Notes under the pieces: generated by a model
Told to the model about the DNA's origin: nothing
What the model saw: the letters and a program-made list of their open reading frames with translations, nothing else
Database searches by the model: none
Translations under genes and position numbers: made by a program
Assembly: GCA_022616535.1 (NCBI GenBank)
Contig: JAKEEM010000030.1
Span: 1 to 35,990 of the forward strand
DNA from: Chlorobiota bacterium
Lineage (GTDB): Bacteria > Bacteroidota > Ignavibacteria > Tepidaquicellales > OLB5
Length of the DNA stretch: 35,990 bases
Direction: 5' to 3'
Shown: one piece after another, positions 25,820-34,756 of the stretch
Numbering within the stretch: position 1 is the first letter of the stretch
Layout of the letters: every line of letters begins with the position of its first letter

Positions 25820-26962
25820 TTACAAAACTTCCTTCCAGATATTTTTATCCTCCAATAATATCTCCCTCATCAATGGAACAGGCGGCATACCGTTATTTAT
25901 AAAATTATCATTGAATTTCTTTAGTGTGTAGCTTGAACCTTCCTGTTTTTTATAATCCTCCCTCAGCTTCAAAATCATTAACTTGCCGAGCGTATAATAT
26001 AAGTAACCCGGGTCATAAGTTCCTCTAATTGCTTCCTGCCGTGCGGGTTTTTCTTCATAATAGCAGTTTTCCATGAAAAATTTTGTCGCATCATCAACGC
26101 TCATCCCCAGGCAATGCATTTTAACCGATACACATAACCGGCACAGTCTTAGAAGTGACTCATCCAGCTGTGCTAGGCGGTATTTAGCAGCAATTATTGA
26201 ATCCTTGTCTGAGCCGTAGCCTTCATCGATTATCATTTTCTCGGTGTAATGCGCCCACCCTTCAGTAAAAACATAGCTTCCAAAAATCTTTTTAACCTTG
26301 CTTGCATCGGATGAGTTTAAGTGCAGAAATTGCAGGTAATGTCCCGGGTAAGCTTCGTGAATCGAAACAATATCGGTAGTGTAATAATTAAACGCAGTCA
26401 GCCATTCATCCTTTTGTTTTGCGGTCCAGTTATCCTCTACGGGAGTTATGTAATAATACGCCTCCGTAGCCTTCGTTTCGTATGGACCAGGCGTATCCAT
26501 AGAAGCGAAGCTCGTTGCTCTAGCAAACTGAGGCGTTTCTTCAACTTTTACCCTTACATCGTAGGGCACTGTTACGATTTTTTTATCAATCAGAAATTGC
26601 CTTATTGCCTCAAGATTTTTTCTTGCATCGGGGATTAAGCTCGGTGCAGATGGATGGTCTTTCTTAATATCTTCATAGACTTCAACAGGCTTTTTGTTCG
26701 GATTAATTTTCTTGGCAGTTTCATCGAAAAGTTTTTGTTCTTCACGAAGCTGCTTCATACCGATTTCAAGTATTTTTTCAGGCTCAATGTATATCATTTC
26801 ACCCTCGAGCATTTTCCGGTAATTTTCTCTGCCAAGTGTAAAGTTCATATTCGCTTTGGGGAGTTTTTCTTTTTCAAGCCAGTCCGCATAAGCATTTATC
26901 TCACTGATGGCTTTTTTCATTTGTTCCCTTAAACTCAGACATAAGCTTCCCATCTTTAACAT
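25820..26962 (-). CDS. DUF885 family protein, C-terminal part (frameshifted from 26901-27581)
   Basis: The 380-codon frame holds the C-terminal two thirds of a DUF885 protein. Helices beginning MKKAISEINAYADWLEKEKL are followed by GRENYRKML. The hallmark metal-site motif HEAYPGH is at about 26339-26359, FTEGWAHYTEKM lies after it, and the end is GMPPVPLMREIL. DUF885 resembles M32-like zinc peptidases; its natural substrate is unknown. The first residues of the open frame (MLKMGSLCLSLREQ) look like out-of-frame translation of the N-terminal part, so this is probably not an independent gene. Both frames together span about 587 codons, the normal family length. Confidence 0.85.
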   Translation of the reverse strand: MLKMGSLCLSLREQMKKAISEINAYADWLEKEKLPKANMNFTLGRENYRKMLEGEMIYIEPEKILEIGMKQLREEQKLFDETAKKINPNKKPVEVYEDIKKDHPSAPSLIPDARKNLEAIRQFLIDKKIVTVPYDVRVKVEETPQFARATSFASMDTPGPYETKATEAYYYITPVEDNWTAKQKDEWLTAFNYYTTDIVSIHEAYPGHYLQFLHLNSSDASKVKKIFGSYVFTEGWAHYTEKMIIDEGYGSDKDSIIAAKYRLAQLDESLLRLCRLCVSVKMHCLGMSVDDATKFFMENCYYEEKPARQEAIRGTYDPGYLYYTLGKLMILKLREDYKKQEGSSYTLKKFNDNFINNGMPPVPLMREILLEDKNIWKEVL

Positions 26963-27581
26963 CCATAAATGCCAAAAGCAAATCCTTTCCCAAAAAATCC
27001 GAAGTCCCCTTTGCCATTAATATTGCCGTTTCTACATATGATTTTGGCAGAGAATCATTCAAATTCTTTCTTGCATTTTCATAAACTTTTACGGCTTCTT
27101 TTTCAATAGAAATGATTGATTTCAGCCTATCCTCAAGAGGTGCAAAATTCCTTTTAATATAAATATCCACACCGATTACTCCGGCATATGACATGGGATT
27201 TTTTCTGTATCCGTCCCTGACCTCAAAATCAAATATATCCCCTTTGATTGAATTAAGCAGTATTTTATAATCATAATGAACTTTGGGACTCAACGATAAA
27301 GTATCTATTGCGAGCAGTTCTTTTTCGAATTTTTTGAGCCTGTTAATCTCACCGTTAACTGATTCCAGGCTGTAATCGGTGAGCTTGCCGTCATACTCAT
27401 GCAGCCCCAGACTTGTTCCATACTGTGGTCTCCAAGCAAGATAGCCCTTGATAAACTCGTCTGAAAGCTTAATAAATAATGAATCACTTTTCCCGCTCAT
27501 AGTATTTTCATTTTGATTTTTAGTGCAGCCGGTTAATTGCAGCAATAATAAAACAATAAAAAAAATTTTTAGGTTATTCAT
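26901..27581 (-). CDS. DUF885 family lipoprotein, N-terminal part (frameshifted)
   Basis: The frame starts at the ATG at 27581 with MNNLKIFFIVLLLLQLTGC, a lipoprotein signal with lipobox LTGC; GGAG lies seven bases upstream as a modest ribosome site. Residues after the signal (SDEFIKGYLAWRPQYGTSLGLHEYDGKLTDYS) match the start of DUF885 proteins. The frame stays collinear to about DVKDGKLMSEFKG and then ends in a short unrelated tail (TNEKSHQ). The continuation lies in the +1 frame from a run of six A residues (minus strand) at 26912-26917. It is either a broken gene or an indel in the assembly. No start further upstream is needed. Confidence 0.82.
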   Translation of the reverse strand: MNNLKIFFIVLLLLQLTGCTKNQNENTMSGKSDSLFIKLSDEFIKGYLAWRPQYGTSLGLHEYDGKLTDYSLESVNGEINRLKKFEKELLAIDTLSLSPKVHYDYKILLNSIKGDIFDFEVRDGYRKNPMSYAGVIGVDIYIKRNFAPLEDRLKSIISIEKEAVKVYENARKNLNDSLPKSYVETAILMAKGTSDFLGKDLLLAFMDVKDGKLMSEFKGTNEKSHQ

Positions 27582-27596
27582 AATATTACTCCGAAA

Positions 27597-27628
27597 ATTT
27601 AAAAGCCCGCTAAATATAGAGGGCTTTT
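27597..27628 (-). terminator. Intrinsic terminator after the OppD-type ATPase gene
   Basis: Perfect 8-bp arms aaaagccc (27601-27608) and gggctttt (27621-27628) are followed on the minus strand by TTTTAAATTTT. It lies 26 bases after the stop at 27655. Confidence 0.8.
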
Positions 27629-27654
27629 GCAAAATAATATTTTTATAATTAAAA

Positions 27655-28704
27655 CTACGCTGCTTCGTGCGGAACCTTTTCCCCTTCTCTTTCCCTCCTC
27701 ACTTGGATATCTTTCCAGTAGTGGCATGCAACCGTGTGCATTTGGTTTGTGCCGCCCACCTGCTCAAGGGGAGGCTCAACATTCCAGCACTTGCTATCGG
27801 CAGTATATATTTTACTATCAACATATGAGCACCTTGTACAGAAATGGCATCCCACAGGATAATTTGTTGCAGCAGGAACATTGCCCTCTATGGTCGCCAG
27901 TCTGTCCTTTCCCTTATTAAGCTTGGGAATTGAGTTTAACAGCCCCAATGTATACGGGTGTTTTGGGTTATAAAATATTTCATCAGATATTGAATACTCC
28001 ACAACTTTGGAAGCATACATGACAGAAACTCTTTTAGAAACTTCCGCAATTACACCCAAATCATGAGTAATTATAATCATACCCATTCCAAGTGTATCCT
28101 GAAGCTTTTTAATCAGCTCAAGTATCTGTGCCTGAACAGTAACATCAAGAGCCGTTGTCGGCTCATCTGCTATCAGAATCTCAGGGTTGCACGAAAGCGC
28201 CATTGCAATCATAACTCTTTGCCTCAACCCGCCGGAAAGCTGATGGGGATAGTCCCTGTATCTCTGCTCAGGCGATGGGATGCCGACAAGCCTAAGCATT
28301 TCAATTGCCCTGTTTTTTGCTTCTTCCTTTGATACTTTTTGGTGAAGAATTACTGCCTCATCAATCTGTTCTCCGCAAGTAAAAACGGGGTTAAGTGATG
28401 TCATCGGCTCCTGGAAAATCATCGCTATATCGTTACCGCGAATATCCTGCATCTGTCTTTCGGTATTTTTAACCAAATTTTCTCCTTTAAATAAGATTTC
28501 GCCCCCTACAATTTTACCCGGAGGATCGGGAATCAAACGCATAATTGAAAGCGCTGAAACACTCTTTCCGCAACCGGACTCGCCGACCAGTCCGAGCGTC
28601 TCGCCCTTGTCAAGGTCATATGAAACATCATCGACAGCTTTGGCGATACCGTCATCAGTATAAAAGAAAGTCTTGATATTTTTAACTTCTAATAGCTTTG
28701 CCAT
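27655..28704 (-). CDS. Oligopeptide/dipeptide ABC transporter ATP-binding protein (OppD/DppD type)
   Basis: The 349-residue ATPase has Walker A GESGCGKS, a Q-loop [10 protein letters not shown], signature LSGGLRQRV, Walker [16 protein letters not shown] and switch His in [10 protein letters not shown]. The C-terminal oligo/dipeptide extension is present ([24 protein letters not shown]), with cysteines that in relatives may bind iron-sulfur. Such subunits drive import of peptides or nickel together with two permeases and a second ATPase, none of which is in the window. An own terminator follows, so it is either monocistronic or the last gene of a short unit. Confidence 0.92.
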   Translation of the reverse strand: MAKLLEVKNIKTFFYTDDGIAKAVDDVSYDLDKGETLGLVGESGCGKSVSALSIMRLIPDPPGKIVGGEILFKGENLVKNTERQMQDIRGNDIAMIFQEPMTSLNPVFTCGEQIDEAVILHQKVSKEEAKNRAIEMLRLVGIPSPEQRYRDYPHQLSGGLRQRVMIAMALSCNPEILIADEPTTALDVTVQAQILELIKKLQDTLGMGMIIITHDLGVIAEVSKRVSVMYASKVVEYSISDEIFYNPKHPYTLGLLNSIPKLNKGKDRLATIEGNVPAATNYPVGCHFCTRCSYVDSKIYTADSKCWNVEPPLEQVGGTNQMHTVACHYWKDIQVRREREGEKVPHEAA

Positions 28705-28834
28705 AATGTTACGATTATATTATCCTTGTGTGATTTAAGTTCTTGTTTAAATACCTTTAATAAAGCATATTTATCCCACAGGTTTCCAGCAAATTAGTGA
28801 AAAATAATTAATAAAATAAAGGGATTTAAAAAAA

Positions 28835-30196
28835 TTATTTAAAAAACCCCTTAATCTCCTCTAAAAACTTATCCTGCAATGATTCTGCTTCTTTTAAAGT
28901 CTTTGCTTCAGTAATTATCCTTATTATTGGCTCGGTGTTGGATTTACGGAAATTCACCCAGCTTGATTCAAAATCGATTCTAAGCCCGTCTTCGGTATTC
29001 TGTAGAAAATTCATATACCTGCTTTTTAAAAAGCCTATAATTGTATCGGGATTTGCACTTGAAAGCCCGATTTTACTTTTTTTGATGTAATACTGGGGCA
29101 AAGATTTTTTATAATCCGATACCCTGCCCTTAAATTCTGCAAATTCGCTTAATAAGAGCGCAATCCCGGCAAGTGCGTCTCTGCTGTAATGAATTTCGGG
29201 AACAATCACTCCACCGCTTCCCTCACCGCCTATTACAGCATTAACTTCGAGCATTTTCTTAATCACATTAATCTCCCCCACAGGTGATTTATACAGTTTT
29301 CCATCTAATGAGCTAACAACATCATCAACTGAGCGTGAAGTGGAAAAATTAACCACTGCTAACCTTTTTTTTGGTTTGGTTAATGAGAGAACACGCTTTA
29401 TGGCTGTGGTAACAGTGTTCTCTTCTCCAAACGGCTCGCCTTTTTCTGTAATAATAACAAGACGGTCACCGTCAGGGTCGACTACAATTCCCAAATCAGC
29501 CCTTTTTTTCTTAACCTCTTTGCAGGTTTTTTTTAGATTTTCAGGAACCGGCTCCGGGTCGCGTGTGAATACTCCGCTCGAGTTACAGTCAATTTTGTGA
29601 ACCTTACAGCCGAGTTCCTTAAGCATCTCAGGAACAATATTAGAACCGGATGAATTAACACAATCAGCAACAACTTTGAATTTCCTTTTTCTGATTTTTT
29701 TCAGGTTGACGTATTTACTGCTTAAAATCTTCTTAATATGGTGATCAGAAAAAGAAGGATAGTATTCAACCTGTTTTACTTTTTCAACCGGGATATAGCT
29801 GTTTTCAGTGCCCAAAAAACTTAAAAACGAACTGTTTTCCTCGGCATCAAAGAAAATCCCTTTGCTGTTAATAAACTTCATTCCGTTCCACTGCTGCGGA
29901 TTATGGGAAGCTGTAATGGAAATTCCGCCCTGAGCTTTTAACGATTCAACGGCAAAAGTTATTGCGGGAGTAGGAGCAATTCCGATATTGATTACCTCAC
30001 AGCCGTTAAATAACAATGTTGATTCAACTATCTTTTCAATTAAATCCCCATTTAAGCGCCCGTCTCTGCCAATGACAACCCTTTTTCTGCCGATATAGCT
30101 AGCAAATGCAGTTGTGAACTTTACAATATGCTCAGGGGTAAGTGATTCACCGAAGATTCCTCTTATTCCTGATATCGATATTATTGGTTCTTTCAT
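28835..30196 (-). CDS. glmM: Phosphoglucosamine mutase / phosphomannomutase family protein
   Basis: The 453-residue enzyme of the alpha-D-phosphohexomutase family has the phosphoserine loop TASHNPQQWNG (about 100-110), the metal loop DPDGDRL, the sugar-binding loop GGEGSGGVI, and the phosphate-binding loop RKSNTEPIIRI near the end. The loop set resembles the GlmM type common in archaea and Bacteroidota, which converts glucosamine 6-phosphate to glucosamine 1-phosphate for UDP-GlcNAc, peptidoglycan and LPS. Phosphomannomutase activity cannot be excluded. It stands alone on the minus strand between the E1 gene terminator and the ABC gene. The 5' flank has no ribosome site. Confidence 0.88.
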   Translation of the reverse strand: MKEPIISISGIRGIFGESLTPEHIVKFTTAFASYIGRKRVVIGRDGRLNGDLIEKIVESTLLFNGCEVINIGIAPTPAITFAVESLKAQGGISITASHNPQQWNGMKFINSKGIFFDAEENSSFLSFLGTENSYIPVEKVKQVEYYPSFSDHHIKKILSSKYVNLKKIRKRKFKVVADCVNSSGSNIVPEMLKELGCKVHKIDCNSSGVFTRDPEPVPENLKKTCKEVKKKRADLGIVVDPDGDRLVIITEKGEPFGEENTVTTAIKRVLSLTKPKKRLAVVNFSTSRSVDDVVSSLDGKLYKSPVGEINVIKKMLEVNAVIGGEGSGGVIVPEIHYSRDALAGIALLLSEFAEFKGRVSDYKKSLPQYYIKKSKIGLSSANPDTIIGFLKSRYMNFLQNTEDGLRIDFESSWVNFRKSNTEPIIRIITEAKTLKEAESLQDKFLEEIKGFFK

Positions 30197-30210
30197 AATC
30201 TATACTCAAT

Positions 30211-30241
30211 AAAAAAGGTGCAAAGTTTTAACTTCACACCT
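30211..30241 (-). terminator. Intrinsic terminator after the E1 gene
   Basis: aggtgcaaagtt and aacttcacacct pair with two mismatches (30216-30241). On the minus strand the hairpin is followed by T6 from 30216 down. It lies 40 bases after the E1 stop. Confidence 0.7.
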
Positions 30242-30280
30242 CTTTTCAATTTACTATTTCACTATTTCGCTGTATTGCTA

Positions 30281-32377
30281 TTAAAAAGCAAGCATTTCCT
30301 CAGCAGCTTTAAGTATCCAGCTGTCCTGCGGAAGCGCAGTGCTCTCAAGATGGAATGGAATATGGACATGTAAACCTGCAACTCTTTTTACAGGTGCATC
30401 AAGATATTCAAAAGCTTTTTCAGCAATCTCGGCAGCTATTTCAGCTCCAAAGCCCATAAATTTTGTATCCTCATAAAATACAATAACTTTCCCGGTCTTC
30501 TTAACTGAATTAAGAATTGTTTCAGTATCTAATGGAACAATTGTTCTAATATCAATAACCTCCACTCCGTATCCTTTTTTCTCCATTTCCCGTGATGCTT
30601 TGAGAGCTTTTTCAACCATTGCACCGTAAGTAACAATAGTTAAATCATCGCCTTCTTTCTTAACCGCCGCTTTGCCAAATGGCAGGTAGTAATCCGCATC
30701 CGGCTCAGGTGATTTAGCGTACCCCTGTCTGTATAAGAATTTATGCTCCATAAACATTACAGGGTCATTAAGCTGGCAAGCTGTTTTTAACAGACCTTTT
30801 GCATCGGCTGCATTTGAGGGCAAAGCAATATATAAACCGGGACATTTTGCAAAAATCGCTTCAATGTTTTGCGAGTGATAGTGTCCGCCGCCAATGTAAC
30901 CCCCCACTGCAACCCTGATTGTAACAGGACACTCAAAAGCGCCGTTTGAACGGTAACGGTACATTACAAGCTCATCTCTGATTTGCATCATTGCGGGCCA
31001 AATATAATCAGCAAATTGGATTTCAACCACAGGTTTCAATCCGCTTAATGCAGCACCAACAGCAGTTCCAACTATTGAGGCTTCTGCTAAAGGTGAGTTA
31101 AAGCATCTTTTTATGCCAAACTTATTTGAAAGCCCCTTTGTAGCAGTAAACACTCCGCCTTTGTTATCCTGAACATCTTCGCCGTAAACAATCATATTCG
31201 GATTTTTTTCCATCTCCTCATGCAAAGCGTGGTTTATTGCATCTACCATTACTATAGGTACCCCGCTTGGAGTAGTTGCTTCATAATTTATCTTCGTTTG
31301 TTCGTCTGTAGGGCAGAATAAGTTTTCCTCAACCGTTGATGCATCCGGGCCCGGTTCTGCATAAGCTTCATCTGCACTTTTTACTACAAGCTCGTTTATG
31401 TCTTTTCTTATATTTTCAATTTTCTCTTTTGTGAGAATACCCCTGGTAAGGAGTTCTCCTTCAAATTTCGTAATAGGGTCATTCTCCTTGTCTTTGGCAA
31501 TTTCTTCCTTCGTTCTGTATTTTTCATGTGCGTCAGATGCCGAGTGTGAACGAAGTCTCACCACATCAGCATATATGAACGAAGGACCCTCTCCGCTTCT
31601 TGCAAGTCTAACCGCTTCCTTGGCAGTTGCATAGCTTTCAAGGAAATCAGTGCCGTCTATATGGAACCTGTGCAGTCCTTCAAAACCGGCGACAACTTTA
31701 TAAACAGAACCGCCGGCTGTCTGCTGCTCAATCGGAACGGATATAGCAAACTTGTTATTCTGAATACAGAAAATTGTTGGCAGCTTAGCCCTTGCTGCCC
31801 AATTGATGGATTCAAAAAACTCGCCTTCGGAGGTAGAACCCTCCCCGCCGCCAACGTAAGAGACCTCATCGGTTCCCCTGTAAACGCAGCTCATTGCAGC
31901 TCCAACCGCCTGCAGATACTGTGAACCTGTCGGAGAAGATGCGGTCGGCATTCTCAGCTCTTTGCTTCCCAGGTGCATCGGCATCTGGCGTCCGCCAGTA
32001 AATGAATCAGATGCGCGGCCCATAATATGCCTGAAGATGTCCTTAGGAGTTATTCCAAGCGCAGTTCCAATTGCATTATCCCTGTAATAAGTAAAGAACC
32101 AGTCTTTTCCGCCTTCCATTGCCATAGCGCAGGCAACCTGAACAGCTTCATGGCCTGAGCCTGAAATTAAAAATGTGGCTTTCCCCTGTTTTATTAATGT
32201 ATCTATTCTATCATCGGTAAATCTCGAAAGGAGCATTGATTTATATGCATGAACCATCTGCTCATTGCCTAAGCCGTGATTTTTTTCGGTTTCCTTTAAA
32301 AAATCGTATTTTACACCGTCCTTCGAAATTCCGTTTGTTGATTTAGTCTTTTTTTCGGCTGCAGTTTTCTCCGCCAT
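30281..32377 (-). CDS. 2-oxoacid dehydrogenase E1, fused alpha and beta subunits
   Basis: The 698-residue protein joins an E1-alpha half (about 30-345) to an E1-beta half (about 365-698). The alpha half has the thiamine-diphosphate motif GGEGSTSEGEF ending in CIQNN, with GEG in place of GDG, a variant I recall from similar fused enzymes. The beta half has YGEDVQDNKGGVF, VEIQFADYIWPAM and VIDIRTIVPLD. It decarboxylates pyruvate or a branched-chain 2-oxoacid and passes the acyl group to lipoyl-E2. Substrate cannot be decided from sequence alone. The N-terminal 25 residues (AEKTAAEKKTKSTNG) are a Lys/Ala-rich extension. E2 and E3 are not in the window. A weak AAGGA ribosome site precedes the ATG. 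Confidence 0.93.
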   Translation of the reverse strand: MAEKTAAEKKTKSTNGISKDGVKYDFLKETEKNHGLGNEQMVHAYKSMLLSRFTDDRIDTLIKQGKATFLISGSGHEAVQVACAMAMEGGKDWFFTYYRDNAIGTALGITPKDIFRHIMGRASDSFTGGRQMPMHLGSKELRMPTASSPTGSQYLQAVGAAMSCVYRGTDEVSYVGGGEGSTSEGEFFESINWAARAKLPTIFCIQNNKFAISVPIEQQTAGGSVYKVVAGFEGLHRFHIDGTDFLESYATAKEAVRLARSGEGPSFIYADVVRLRSHSASDAHEKYRTKEEIAKDKENDPITKFEGELLTRGILTKEKIENIRKDINELVVKSADEAYAEPGPDASTVEENLFCPTDEQTKINYEATTPSGVPIVMVDAINHALHEEMEKNPNMIVYGEDVQDNKGGVFTATKGLSNKFGIKRCFNSPLAEASIVGTAVGAALSGLKPVVEIQFADYIWPAMMQIRDELVMYRYRSNGAFECPVTIRVAVGGYIGGGHYHSQNIEAIFAKCPGLYIALPSNAADAKGLLKTACQLNDPVMFMEHKFLYRQGYAKSPEPDADYYLPFGKAAVKKEGDDLTIVTYGAMVEKALKASREMEKKGYGVEVIDIRTIVPLDTETILNSVKKTGKVIVFYEDTKFMGFGAEIAAEIAEKAFEYLDAPVKRVAGLHVHIPFHLESTALPQDSWILKAAEEMLAF

Positions 32378-32457
32378 TTTGATAAAATCCTTCTTTAAGT
32401 GAAAATGATAATTTATTATTTAAAACACATCAGAATGTAAAAAAATCCACAAGATTA

Positions 32458-32465
32458 CAAATATA
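32458..32465 (-). promoter_or_regulatory. Candidate -7 element TATATTTG (minus strand) before the E1 gene
   Basis: The plus strand reads caaatata, an exact reverse match to TAnnTTTG, 80 bases before the E1 start. No -33 box was recognised. Confidence 0.35.
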
Positions 32466-32511
32466 GGGATTTTAAAAATATGATAAAAGGGCTGAAATGG
32501 GGGAATTTTTA

Positions 32512-34230
32512 CTATTTTTCTGACTTAAACTGAACGGCTTTAAACTCCGCAAACAAATGCTTAACCTTATTTCGCTGGTATTTGCCGGTTGAGGTTACGG
32601 GAATTGAGTCGGAAAATACCACGGCTTTGGGAGCCTTGTAAAATGGAAGCTTTTCTCGGCATTTTTTTATAATTACAGATTTCAGTTCATCGGTTGGGTT
32701 TTGTCCGTCTTTAAGCAAAACCAAAGCGCCGACCTCCTCACCGTACCAGTCGTTATCAAATCCAACTGCTATACCTGCTTTAACCTCGGGCAGGCTCATC
32801 AAAACCTCATCTATTTCAAGCGGTGCGATATTTACCCCGCCCCTTATGATAAGCTCTTTAATCCTGCCTGTAATAAAGAAATACTTATTCCCTTTCTCAT
32901 CGTTAATATAAAAGCCCTCGTCCCCGCTTCTGAACCAGCCGAACTCAAATGTTTTATCGTTTGCTTCGGGATTTTGGTCGTAATACTTCATCACGTTGTG
33001 TCCGCGTATTACAATTTCGCCTCTTGCGTTTTCGGACAGTGATTCTCCTTTATCGCTTTGTATATCCATCTCATTGGGCTCAATTGCAATCCCGATTGAA
33101 GGGAAGCCATAATCATTAAGCCACTTTTTATGTTCCGCCTCGGGTAAATCAATCGGAATGTAACATGAGTAGCAGGTCGTTTCCGAGAGTCCGTACCCGT
33201 GAACGATTTTCAATCCGAACATATTTTCAAACTTCGAAACAAGCTCGCACGTCAAAGGACCTGCACCACAAATGATATGCCTGAAACGCGTCAGAGTTGG
33301 AACATTACTTTGTCTGCCATCAAAATCGTGGCACAAAAACTGCAGTAGAGTAGGCACGACACTTACTATCTGCACATTTTCATTTAATAGCAGATTGAAA
33401 AACTTGTGTGTGTGGAATCTCTGTGCTAAGACGAGTCTACCACCGGCATACATCGGGATAACAATCGTAACAATGGTTCCGTTAACGTGATGGATTGGTA
33501 AAACGCACATCATTACCTCCCCTTTATCGATTTTATGCCATTTGGCAATTCCGTCGGCGTCGACCATTAGGTTGTACTGAGTCAGCACAACCCCTTTGGG
33601 CAGTCCTGTAGTACCGGAAGTGTAGACAATCAATGCCTCGGTTTCCTGATAAACTTTCTCATCCGGCTCAAAATTGGGTGACTGTTTTTCAATTGCATTT
33701 TCGTAGACATCGATATCCTTGGGAGTATTTTTATCATTCAATCCGTGAACAAATAATTTTTTTAAAGCGGGCAAATCATTTTTATATGAGATAATTTTGT
33801 CAAGATACTCATGCTTTACAAATGCAAGCTTTGTGCCTGAGCTTTCGAGTATGTATTTTATTCGTTCCGGCTCCTCGTTTATATTGATCGGCACAACAGT
33901 TGCACCCAAACACCACGCCGCAAAATACTGAATAACAGTATTAATATGGTTATGCGAAACGGTTGCAATTCTGTCTTCAACTCCAATGCCATTTGATTTC
34001 AGCAAATTTGCAGTGCGGTAAACCTTATCCGCAAATTTCGCATATGTCAAATGGATTTTCTCACCGCTATCAGGATAAAACACAACATAAACGTCATCCG
34101 GCTGTGCATGAGCCCTGTACTGCAAAAGCTCAAATATATTCCTGTATTTAACAAGGTAACTATTTGGCGGAATACCCCTTACAAAATGAGCATCGTAAAT
34201 TTTTTGTTTTGTCTGGTCGGATAATTCCAC
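32512..34230 (-). CDS. AMP-forming acyl-CoA synthetase / ligase
   Basis: This adenylate-forming enzyme activates a carboxylic acid with ATP and transfers it to CoA. It shows the P-loop-like YTSGTTGLPKG, the YGLSETTCYSC core motif, WFRSGDEGF, the hinge GRIKELIIRGGVNIAP, and the A10 lysine in TSTGKYQRNK. Substrate (fatty or aromatic acid) is undetermined. I chose the GTG at 34230. The longer frame begins with TTG at 34272, but its first 14 codons are translated from a REP-like inverted repeat and give SSLLRGRGNDKK, a known artefact of such repeats. No ribosome site helps decide. It is convergent with nothing and sits 134 bases from the E1 gene. Confidence 0.9.
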   Translation of the reverse strand: MELSDQTKQKIYDAHFVRGIPPNSYLVKYRNIFELLQYRAHAQPDDVYVVFYPDSGEKIHLTYAKFADKVYRTANLLKSNGIGVEDRIATVSHNHINTVIQYFAAWCLGATVVPININEEPERIKYILESSGTKLAFVKHEYLDKIISYKNDLPALKKLFVHGLNDKNTPKDIDVYENAIEKQSPNFEPDEKVYQETEALIVYTSGTTGLPKGVVLTQYNLMVDADGIAKWHKIDKGEVMMCVLPIHHVNGTIVTIVIPMYAGGRLVLAQRFHTHKFFNLLLNENVQIVSVVPTLLQFLCHDFDGRQSNVPTLTRFRHIICGAGPLTCELVSKFENMFGLKIVHGYGLSETTCYSCYIPIDLPEAEHKKWLNDYGFPSIGIAIEPNEMDIQSDKGESLSENARGEIVIRGHNVMKYYDQNPEANDKTFEFGWFRSGDEGFYINDEKGNKYFFITGRIKELIIRGGVNIAPLEIDEVLMSLPEVKAGIAVGFDNDWYGEEVGALVLLKDGQNPTDELKSVIIKKCREKLPFYKAPKAVVFSDSIPVTSTGKYQRNKVKHLFAEFKAVQFKSEK

Positions 34231-34239
34231 TTTCTTGTC

Positions 34240-34281
34240 ATTCCCGCGACCACGAAGTAGCGACGAAGTCAAAGCGGGAAT
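34240..34281. repeat. REP-like hairpin attcccgc/gcgggaat
   Basis: Perfect 8-bp arms at 34240-34247 and 34274-34281 enclose 26 bases containing two cgaag units. The element is of the widespread kind that reads gcgggaatccag at one end. It sits directly upstream of, or within, the annotated 5' end of the synthetase gene. Confidence 0.75.
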
Positions 34282-34330
34282 CCAGTAAATTTACACATTA
34301 AGCAACAAAAATAAAATTATCCACAAAAAC

Positions 34331-34357
34331 AAAAAAGGGCTATTTAAAACAGCCCTT
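34331..34357 (-). terminator. Intrinsic terminator after the MNT gene
   Basis: Arms aagggct (34335-34341) and agccctt (34351-34357) form a hairpin. The A-run at 34331-34336 gives T-residues after it on the minus strand. It lies 24 bases past the stop at 34382. Confidence 0.82.
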
Positions 34358-34381
34358 AATAATAATTTTTCAAATTCTCTT

Positions 34382-34672
34382 TCAGACATAATGAAGTTCT
34401 TTTTCTACATATGTCAAATATTTCGGTTTAATTGCTTTGCGTGATACCAAATCGACTTTTTCATTCAAAATATTTTCTAATTCCTCAGCAAGCATTACAA
34501 AATCCAATCCAATTGGTTCAGAAAACTCAACCATAATATCAACATCGCTTTCGGGTCTTTGCTCATTTTTAACATATGAACCAAACACTCCTATCTTGCT
34601 AACTTTATATTTAGTGGCAAGCGAAGGTTTCGCTTTCTTTATTTTTGATATTATATCACTTAAATTTGACAT
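34382..34672 (-). CDS. MNT-type minimal nucleotidyltransferase, orphan
   Basis: The 96-residue protein starts at MSNLSDII; a 13-residue upstream extension from 34711 would overlap the previous terminator and is unlikely. The nucleotidyltransferase signature GVFGSYVKNEQRPESDVDI holds Gly31-Ser32 and the metal-binding Asp43 and Asp45, with Asp69 in KVDLVSRKA as the probable third acid. MNT proteins usually act as antitoxins of HEPN toxins by adding AMP groups. No HEPN gene adjoins: a terminator follows and a decayed gene precedes. It may be an orphan antitoxin or a remnant of a lost pair. Confidence 0.85.
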   Translation of the reverse strand: MSNLSDIISKIKKAKPSLATKYKVSKIGVFGSYVKNEQRPESDVDIMVEFSEPIGLDFVMLAEELENILNEKVDLVSRKAIKPKYLTYVEKELHYV

Positions 34673-34709
34673 TTTTATTAATGTTAAATATATAATAATG
34701 TCATAAAAC

Positions 34710-34732
34710 AAAAAAGGCTGTTATAAACAGCC
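34710..34732 (-). terminator. Intrinsic terminator after the T9SS-tail remnant
   Basis: Arms ggctgtt (34716-34722) and aacagcc (34726-34732) with loop ata are followed on the minus strand by T6. It lies 25 bases past the stop at 34757. Confidence 0.8.
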
Positions 34733-34756
34733 ATTTAATGATGCAAGATAAAAAAA

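Noticed and set aside
26962-27632. Start of the DUF885 N-terminal frame at 27632 instead of 27581
   Set aside because: The extra 17 residues precede a complete lipoprotein signal and overlap the upstream terminator; the ATG at 27581 has a GGAG site.
34673-34711. Upstream extension of the MNT protein
   Set aside because: It would place the start in the preceding terminator's T-tract and adds hydrophobic residues not seen in the family.
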